Of a stretch of 64,000 nt of DNA, positions 58,801-64,000 are shown piece by piece. The notes beneath the pieces are model-generated. The model was given only the letters and a program-made list of their open reading frames with translations, was not told the origin of the DNA and ran no database searches. Made by a program: the position numbers and the translations under genes. The DNA is taken from the NCBI GenBank assembly GCA_030602715.1, contig JAUVZD010000012.1, forward strand, positions 1 through 64,000. Direction: 5' to 3'. Source of the stretch: Candidatus Coatesiibacteriota bacterium (GTDB taxonomy: Bacteria > RBG-13-66-14 > B26-G2 > JAUVZD01). Position 1 is the first letter of the stretch. Each line of letters starts with the position of its first letter.

Positions 58801-61800
58801 TGATACCCCAGCTCCTCAGGTTGGAGAACTTCCTCAGTTACGGTTCTGAGCCGGTGCAGGTGGAATTCAGCGGATTGGGATGCGCCTGCCTCTCCGGCGG
58901 GAACGGAGCGGGAAAGAGCGCCCTGCTGGAGGCAATGACCTGGGCTCTTTGGGGTAAAGCCCGGGGGGGCAACATTGAAGCGGACCGGCTTATTAACGCC
59001 TCCGCCCGTGCTAGCGGGGGGCGGATGAGGGTGGTCCTGGAGTTCATCTGTAATGGCGATTTGTATAAGGTGGAACGCTGGTTTCAGAAGAAGGGCAAGA
59101 GCGCAAACACCACCCTTACCCTCTGGGTCTATAATTCGTCTAAAAAAAGCTACCAGTTGTGGTCGGAGGGAGTGAGGCAGACCCAGAGGCTTCTTCTGGA
59201 ACTGCTCGGTCTGGATTACGAGACCTTCATCACCACCAGCTTCCTGCTGCAGGGGCAGGCGGACCGCTTCCATCGGGCAAGCGACTCCGAGAAGAAGGAG
59301 ATACTGGGCAGAATCCTGGGGCTTTCGCTCTACGACCGTCTGGCTGAGACCGCAAGGGAGGAAGCCCGCCTGACCGAAGGTCAACTGGAAGCTCTGGAGG
59401 GCGAACGCTCAAGCCTTAGAGCCGCTCTGCGTGATGAGGGTGGTGTGTTGAGGGAGCTGGAAGAGGTCCAGGGGAAGGTGCAGGCGCTTGAAGGCGAACT
59501 GAGCGATAAGCGAGAAAAGTTGGATAAGTTGGGCGGGGAGCTTGCACAACTGGGGGAGAAGCTGGGTAAACTGAGGGCTCTGCGAGAGGAGAGGGAAAAG
59601 CTCGCAGACGAGCTTTCCGCTTTGGGCAATCAGGAGCAGGCAGCGAAAAGAGAGCTTTCCAGCCTGAAGGAGTTGCTCGCCAGAAGCGACGATATCCGCT
59701 CCGCCGCAAAAGAGCAGGCCAGCCTGCAAGCCGAGGCTGAGCGCTGGGGGAAGCTCCTTGCCGAGGACAGCACTCTGACGGGGAAGATAACCGCTCTGGA
59801 GAAGGAGATTGCCCAGAGGGAGAGGGGGTTACTCTCCGAGAGGGCGACCCTTAGAGAAGAGGTATCCGCCCTGAAGGGGGAGCTAAAATCCATCTCCTCC
59901 CTACTCGCCGAAGAGAAGGGGTTGCGCGCCAAGCTTGCCGAGGGGGAGGGGTTAGCCGAAGAGATGGTGAAACAGGAAGAGCTGGCGGAAAAGGCGAAAG
60001 AGCTTGAGGGGATGGCGGAGGCTTTGCGCCGGGAGCTCTCCGCCCTGAGGGGCAGGAAGCAGGCTGAGCTGGCTTCCCAAAGAGAACGGCTCTCCAAGCT
60101 GGAGGCGCTCTCCGGTGAGTTCTCCAAAATGCAAGAGGAGTCGGCACAACTTGAGACGCTTTTCAGGGAACGTGAAGGGAAGGAGGGGGCTCTTTCCAAT
60201 ATCGGTCGGAAAACCACCGAAAATGAGAGGGAGTTAGCCTCCTGCGGTCAGGGGCTGACAGCTATTGCCCACAGGCTCTCCGCTCTGGGTGAGCTCTCCA
60301 CCACCGCCCGGGGGGCAGACGCCGTCTGTCCCCTATGCCGCAGAGAATTGGACCGGGCAAGCCGGGAGGAGGTGGTAGCTCACCTGGCTGACGAGGAAGA
60401 GGCTCTCCGTAAGGAAGAAGCCCTCCTCCAAGAGAAGGAGAAGGAGTTACTGGATGAGGGGGGAAGACTGAGCGAGCTCCAGAGCCACCTCAAGGAGGAG
60501 ATTGAGGAGTTGAAGTTGCGCACAAAACCGCTTTCCGCCCTCCTCTGGCGAATGGAGCAAGCCCGTCGGGAACTTGCCCACCGGGAAGAGCATGAAGCCG
60601 AAGCGGACAAGCTCTCCCGTCACCTGGCACAGGGCAAGGGCTTAGACCCCAAGCTGGAGGAAAGACTGGAGGATGCCCTGCAAGAGGTCTCCCTCCTCGG
60701 CTACGACCCCAAACGCCACCTGCAGATGCAGGGGGAACTTTCAGCGATAAGGGCTCTGGGCGAGCGGCTGAGGGAGATAGAGGACGCCGGGGTGCGCCAG
60801 GCGGAGGTGGAAGCTCGGATGGAGGAGCTGGAAGGGAAGCTGGTTGTTCTGGAGCGGGCGTTGGATGAGAGAAGCTACGCCCGGGAACTCCTTCAACGGA
60901 GAGAAAGGACGGCGGAAAGAAGACGCTCTCTGGGCTACGACCGCCGGGCACACAATCAGGTGGAGGTGGAGCTTGAGCGCCTTGCCGGGGCGCAGGAGCG
61001 CTTAATAGAGCTAACCCTCGCCAAGGAACGGGAAGAAAATCTGGGTTCTATGCTCTCCCAGCTTGCCGAGCAGAGCGCCTCAAGGCGAGAGAGGTTCTCC
61101 CACCTTGAAGGGGAACTATCCACTTATGAGGAATACTCCAAGCGCTGGGAGCAAGCCAAAGAGCGACAAAAACAGTTGAAAGAGGAGCTGGGCGCCCTGG
61201 AGACGGAGAAAGCTCAACTGGATAGGCAAGAGGGAGCTCTCAAGGAGAGGCTTTCGGCACTCAATGAAAACCGCAAGCGGGCGGACCAGCTGAGGGTTAA
61301 GGTTGGGGAGCTAAGGGAGAGAGATCGCTTGGCACGGCTCCTGGCGGAGGCTTGCGGTCGCCGGGGGGTGCAGGCTCGGATGATAGAGACCGTGCTTGAC
61401 GAGCTGGAACGTTCCGCTAATGCCATCCTTGCCACCCTGACCGGAGGCTCTTTGCACCTGCGCCTCATCACTCAGGAGCTGACCAAAGGAGGTAGAAAAC
61501 GGGAGGTATTACGGGTGGTGGTAAGTCAGGGGGGAAGCCGGCGACCCTTTGAGCTTTTCAGCGGGGGGGAGGCTTTCCGCATCAGCTTCGCCCTTCGGTT
61601 GGCAATCTCCCGACTGCTGGTGGGGGGAAATGGAGAGAGTCCCCCCTTTCTGGTGATAGACGAGGGCTTCGGCACCCAGGACGCCGAGGGGATAGAGGCT
61701 ATGATTGAGACCATCGGCAAGGTGAGCGCCGATTTCGCCCTCATTCTGGTCATCACCCACCTGGAGGAGCTCAAATCCCGCTTTGAACGGGTGATAGAGG

Positions 61801-61847
61801 TGGAGCGGGACGGGGGAGGATTCTCCCGGGTGAGGGTGGGGGGATAG
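58797..61847 (+). CDS. sbcC: Exonuclease subunit SbcC (Rad50-type)
   Basis: 1016 residues (GTG at 58797; ATG at 58800 is equivalent). Walker A GGNGAGKSA (about 34-42) and Q-loop TSFLLQGQADRF. Two long Glu/Lys/Leu-rich coiled-coil arms flank a zinc hook CPLC (about 512). The signature LFSGGEAFRISFALRLA is at about 921 and Walker B FLVIDEGFGTQD at about 951. The ATPase folds back on itself and works with SbcD. Downstream is a separate promoter for the next gene. Confidence 0.94.
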   Translation: MMIPQLLRLENFLSYGSEPVQVEFSGLGCACLSGGNGAGKSALLEAMTWALWGKARGGNIEADRLINASARASGGRMRVVLEFICNGDLYKVERWFQKKGKSANTTLTLWVYNSSKKSYQLWSEGVRQTQRLLLELLGLDYETFITTSFLLQGQADRFHRASDSEKKEILGRILGLSLYDRLAETAREEARLTEGQLEALEGERSSLRAALRDEGGVLRELEEVQGKVQALEGELSDKREKLDKLGGELAQLGEKLGKLRALREEREKLADELSALGNQEQAAKRELSSLKELLARSDDIRSAAKEQASLQAEAERWGKLLAEDSTLTGKITALEKEIAQRERGLLSERATLREEVSALKGELKSISSLLAEEKGLRAKLAEGEGLAEEMVKQEELAEKAKELEGMAEALRRELSALRGRKQAELASQRERLSKLEALSGEFSKMQEESAQLETLFREREGKEGALSNIGRKTTENERELASCGQGLTAIAHRLSALGELSTTARGADAVCPLCRRELDRASREEVVAHLADEEEALRKEEALLQEKEKELLDEGGRLSELQSHLKEEIEELKLRTKPLSALLWRMEQARRELAHREEHEAEADKLSRHLAQGKGLDPKLEERLEDALQEVSLLGYDPKRHLQMQGELSAIRALGERLREIEDAGVRQAEVEARMEELEGKLVVLERALDERSYARELLQRRERTAERRRSLGYDRRAHNQVEVELERLAGAQERLIELTLAKEREENLGSMLSQLAEQSASRRERFSHLEGELSTYEEYSKRWEQAKERQKQLKEELGALETEKAQLDRQEGALKERLSALNENRKRADQLRVKVGELRERDRLARLLAEACGRRGVQARMIETVLDELERSANAILATLTGGSLHLRLITQELTKGGRKREVLRVVVSQGGSRRPFELFSGGEAFRISFALRLAISRLLVGGNGESPPFLVIDEGFGTQDAEGIEAMIETIGKVSADFALILVITHLEELKSRFERVIEVERDGGGFSRVRVGG

Positions 61848-61923
61848 ACGTCTCCGATAAGGGCGAGGATGGTATCCTCACCTTCTATAGGAAACTTTAT
61901 AAACCACCCCACCAACATTTCCA

Positions 61924-61952
61924 TTGCCAAGAATCTCCGCCTGGTGTATCAT
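61924..61952 (+). promoter_or_regulatory. Promoter of the LeuC-like gene
   Basis: TTGCCA at 61924-61929 and TATCAT at 61947-61952, spacer 17, about 50 bases before the start. Confidence 0.65.
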
Positions 61953-62002
61953 CAACCATCCACAGAGTATTCCAACTGACAAAAACCACCGGGAGTCAAT
62001 CC

Positions 62003-63271
62003 ATGCCCCACACCATCGCCGAAAAAATCCTCTCCGACCATGCAGGTGAGGAAGTCAAAGCCGGACAGCGCATCTGGGCGGATGTGGATATGGCGGTAGC
62101 GCGGGATTTCGGCGGTCCCAACTGCGTGCTGGAATACGAACAGCACTTCGGCGAGGGTTCCGTCGCCGACCCCGATAAAATTGCCTTCACCTTTGATTAT
62201 CAGGCGCCGGCAAAGGACACCAAGGTGGCAAACAACCAGCAAATCTGCAGAGAGTTCGCCCGCAAACAGAACATCCCCCACCTCTACGATGTCAACACCG
62301 GCATCGGTCAGCACATCCTGCTTGAAAACGGGCTGGTCTCCCCCGGTTCGCTCATCATCGGCACCGACAGCCACATGAACCTGCTCGGCGCTGTGGGCTC
62401 CATGTCTTTAGGGATGGGCACCACCGACATAGTCGCTACCTGGAAGGGGGGTAGGCTATGGTTTCGGGTTCCCCAGACCATCAGGGTCAATCTGGTAGGG
62501 GAGCTTACACCGCCGAGTTGCGCCAAGGACCTCATCCTGGCACTCCTCCGGGATACCGACTCCGAAGCCCTTAACTATAGAGCGCTGGAGTTCACCGGTG
62601 GCGGCACCGAGGGGATGGACCTTGCCGGTCGGCTGACCATCTGCTCCATGATAACCGAGTCCGGGGGGAAGGTGGGCTTCTTCTCCCCCGGCAAAGCAGT
62701 CCTGGACTGGCTCTCCCCACGGATGGATGAAACCCCTCAACCCATATCCGCCGACGAGGGAGCGGAGTATGTTGAGGAGTTCGACTTTGACCTCGCCGAG
62801 ATAGTTCCCCTCATCGCCTGTCCGCACACGCCGGATAATGTGAAGACGGTTCAGGAGGTAATCGGTGAAAAGATAGATTCCGCCTTCATCGGCAGTTGCA
62901 CCAACGGCCGGATAGAGGACCTGAGGATAGCGGCGAAAATCATTGAAAGGGCCGGGCGCAAGCTGGCAAAGGGGATGCGCCTTACGGTGGTGCCGGCGAC
63001 TATGGAGGTAGCCAAAGCCGCCCTCAGCGAGGGCCTCTGGGAGATATTCCTGGAAGCCGGCGCTATGGTCACCAATCCCGGCTGTTCCCTATGCACCATC
63101 GGTCATCACGGTGTGCTCTACGCCGGCGAACGGCTCATCTCCACCTCCAACCGCAATTTCTTGCACAAGCTGGGTCGGGATGCGTATGTCTATCTGGCAA
63201 GCCCGGCTACGGTGTCAGCAAGTGCGGTGGCGGGGGCAATCGCCGACCCGAGTGATTATATCCAACCTTGA
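62003..63271 (+). CDS. leuC: 3-isopropylmalate dehydratase/homoaconitase-type large subunit
   Basis: 422 residues; ATG at 62003 after GGGAG. Aconitase-family pattern: IGTDSHMNLLGAVGSMSLGM, GTTDIVATWKGGRLWFRVP, and the 4Fe-4S ligands Cys in GSCTNGR (about 298) and in NPGCSLC (about 358-362). The length fits the short bacterial/archaeal LeuC/HacA type. The small subunit (LeuD) is not next to it, and no other leucine gene is in view, so substrate (isopropylmalate or homocitrate) is not decided. Confidence 0.9.
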   Translation: MPHTIAEKILSDHAGEEVKAGQRIWADVDMAVARDFGGPNCVLEYEQHFGEGSVADPDKIAFTFDYQAPAKDTKVANNQQICREFARKQNIPHLYDVNTGIGQHILLENGLVSPGSLIIGTDSHMNLLGAVGSMSLGMGTTDIVATWKGGRLWFRVPQTIRVNLVGELTPPSCAKDLILALLRDTDSEALNYRALEFTGGGTEGMDLAGRLTICSMITESGGKVGFFSPGKAVLDWLSPRMDETPQPISADEGAEYVEEFDFDLAEIVPLIACPHTPDNVKTVQEVIGEKIDSAFIGSCTNGRIEDLRIAAKIIERAGRKLAKGMRLTVVPATMEVAKAALSEGLWEIFLEAGAMVTNPGCSLCTIGHHGVLYAGERLISTSNRNFLHKLGRDAYVYLASPATVSASAVAGAIADPSDYIQP

Positions 63272-63338
63272 GTGAAGCGTCCATTACTATAAAATAACGA
63301 TTATAATCATATCTTTGCGTTTGCACCTGGAGGTAATT

Positions 63339-63713
63339 ATGGGACTCTTCAAAAAGAAGAAGAAACCCCCTAAGGTAAAGATTGAGCCAACTCTTTCGGA
63401 GCGCCCCAAGATGGGTCCGGTGGTGGAGGCGGTGCAGGTTATCGTCCCCCAGCACCCCAAGAAGGTTCGCAAAAAGACGCTTGAGTTCCTCTCCGCCATA
63501 GAGGGCGCCTATCTCATCCGGGCAAAGGACGAACGGGATGTAGTCGCCCGACGGGAGAGCGGGGGTCTCTTTGTGGAGCGGATACTTGAGAGTGGCGAGA
63601 GGGAACTGCGCTATCAGCGCCACAGCCCTGAGCGAGCCACCATCTTCTGCGACGCACGGGAGCTGGAGAACCTGACCATGTTGGGGTTGGTCAAGAAGGA
63701 GGGGAAGAGGTAG
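63339..63713 (+). CDS. Small basic protein, function unknown
   Basis: 124 residues from ATG at 63339, behind GGAGGTAATT. Opens MGLFKKKKKPPKVK, a lysine-rich start that could sit on acidic lipids or RNA, then a mixed alpha/beta body (VVEAVQVIVPQHPKKV, TLEFLSAIEGAYLIRA). Not recognised. It directly abuts the yggS gene, a place often held by sepF in other bacteria, but the SepF fold is not evident. A TATAAT at 63302 may be part of its promoter. Confidence 0.6.
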   Translation: MGLFKKKKKPPKVKIEPTLSERPKMGPVVEAVQVIVPQHPKKVRKKTLEFLSAIEGAYLIRAKDERDVVARRESGGLFVERILESGERELRYQRHSPERATIFCDARELENLTMLGLVKKEGKR

Positions 63714-64000
63714 ATGCTCTCCGCCGATGAGATTGCCGCAAACTACGTCCGAGTTATAGAGCGGATCGCAGAAACCTGCGCTCTAGTGGGACGCAATCCC
63801 GCTGAGGTGGAAGTGGTGGCGATAACCAAGGGTCATCCGACGAAGCTGTTGTCTTCAGCCCTCCTTGCGGGCATCACCAAAATCGGCGAGAACCGCATCC
63901 AGGAGGCTTGCAGGAAATATGAGCAGGTGGGGGAGCTGAGAGACCGCATCAGTTGGCATCTGGTGGGGCATTTGCAGAGGAACAAGGTCAAAGACGCCCT
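63714..64000 (+). CDS. yggS: YggS/PROSC family PLP homeostasis protein (partial)
   Basis: First 95 residues; runs off the right edge. ATG at 63714 directly follows the stop of the previous gene. EVVAITKGHP contains the PLP lysine (about 39), then IGENRIQEACRKYE and ISWHLVGHLQRNKVK, all hallmark YggS motifs. It binds pyridoxal phosphate and helps balance vitamin B6 and amino acid pools. Confidence 0.95.
   Translation, partial: MLSADEIAANYVRVIERIAETCALVGRNPAEVEVVAITKGHPTKLLSSALLAGITKIGENRIQEACRKYEQVGELRDRISWHLVGHLQRNKVKDA

Noticed and set aside
59381-60951. Several leftward frames opposite sbcC, up to 195 codons
   Set aside because: Low-complexity Ser/Arg/Pro-rich translations produced by the antisense of coiled-coil codons.
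1-64000. CRISPR array, rRNA operon, insertion sequence or prophage
   Set aside because: No regularly spaced repeats, no rRNA-like stretch, and no transposase, integrase or phage structural gene found on reading the window.

Overview
The window is about 64 kb from a bacterial chromosome with roughly 53-55 % GC in genes, AT-richer gaps, the standard genetic code and many promoters of the TTGACA-17-TATAAT type. Lipoprotein signals, a TolC-type outer-membrane channel, small outer-membrane beta-barrels, a C25-type propeptide and a C-terminal secretion-like domain point to a Gram-negative (diderm) cell. Together with many secreted beta-propeller, TPR and Ig-like proteins of low familiarity, this suggests an uncultured lineage related to the FCB/candidate-phylum bacteria. 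That placement is inference. I see no rRNA, insertion sequence, prophage or CRISPR array.

Layout. 1-2.9 kb: edge of a secreted C25-like protein, then a tandem pair of secreted Ig-like proteins whose ends are nearly identical and whose middles differ. 3.0-9.6 kb: dnaN-recF, a MoeA-like protein with a degenerate active site, a one-haem membrane cytochrome and a Tat-exported phosphodiesterase. 9.7-17.9 kb: accessory stretch with three toxin-antitoxin modules (HicAB, HEPN-MNT, AbiEi/AbiEii). In each the antitoxin is open and the toxin is broken. This stretch also holds a remnant of the Ig-like family, three tRNA genes, a radical SAM enzyme, a PP2C phosphatase and a GlcF-like Fe-S oxidoreductase. 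17.9-28.8 kb: one long leftward cluster with YIP1, TolC, MacA-type adaptor and MacB-type ATPase, but three separate FtsX/MacB permeases. The permeases are interleaved with a GNAT protein, a nitroreductase, a methyltransferase and an unknown protein.

29-33.2 kb: a leftward group with a PQQ-type propeller lipoprotein, a metallo-beta-lactamase-fold hydrolase, an ECF sigma factor with a cysteine-rich candidate anti-sigma factor, and a HemW-like radical SAM enzyme. 33.4-44.5 kb: envelope proteins (a TolB-like lipoprotein broken by one stop codon, two beta-barrels, a VWA lipoprotein, TPR proteins), a B12-binding radical SAM enzyme and a DUF4388 protein. 44.6-53 kb: tRNA with CAU anticodon, Mut7-C, a secreted M28 peptidase split by a YCF48-type propeller, two TolB-like lipoproteins and two GT-C membrane glycosyltransferases. 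53-64 kb: rsmI, a cysteine-less transglutaminase-like lipoprotein, a DUF4258/DUF2283 pair, pgeF (yfiH), sbcDC, a LeuC-type dehydratase, a small basic protein and the start of a yggS gene.

The best candidates for something new are the three-permease, one-ATPase exporter cluster, the consistently broken toxins next to intact antitoxins, and the degenerate MoeA-like protein beside recF. The Ig-like surface proteins with conserved ends and variable cores, and a 17-nt leader element shared by two neighbouring genes, are also worth a look.
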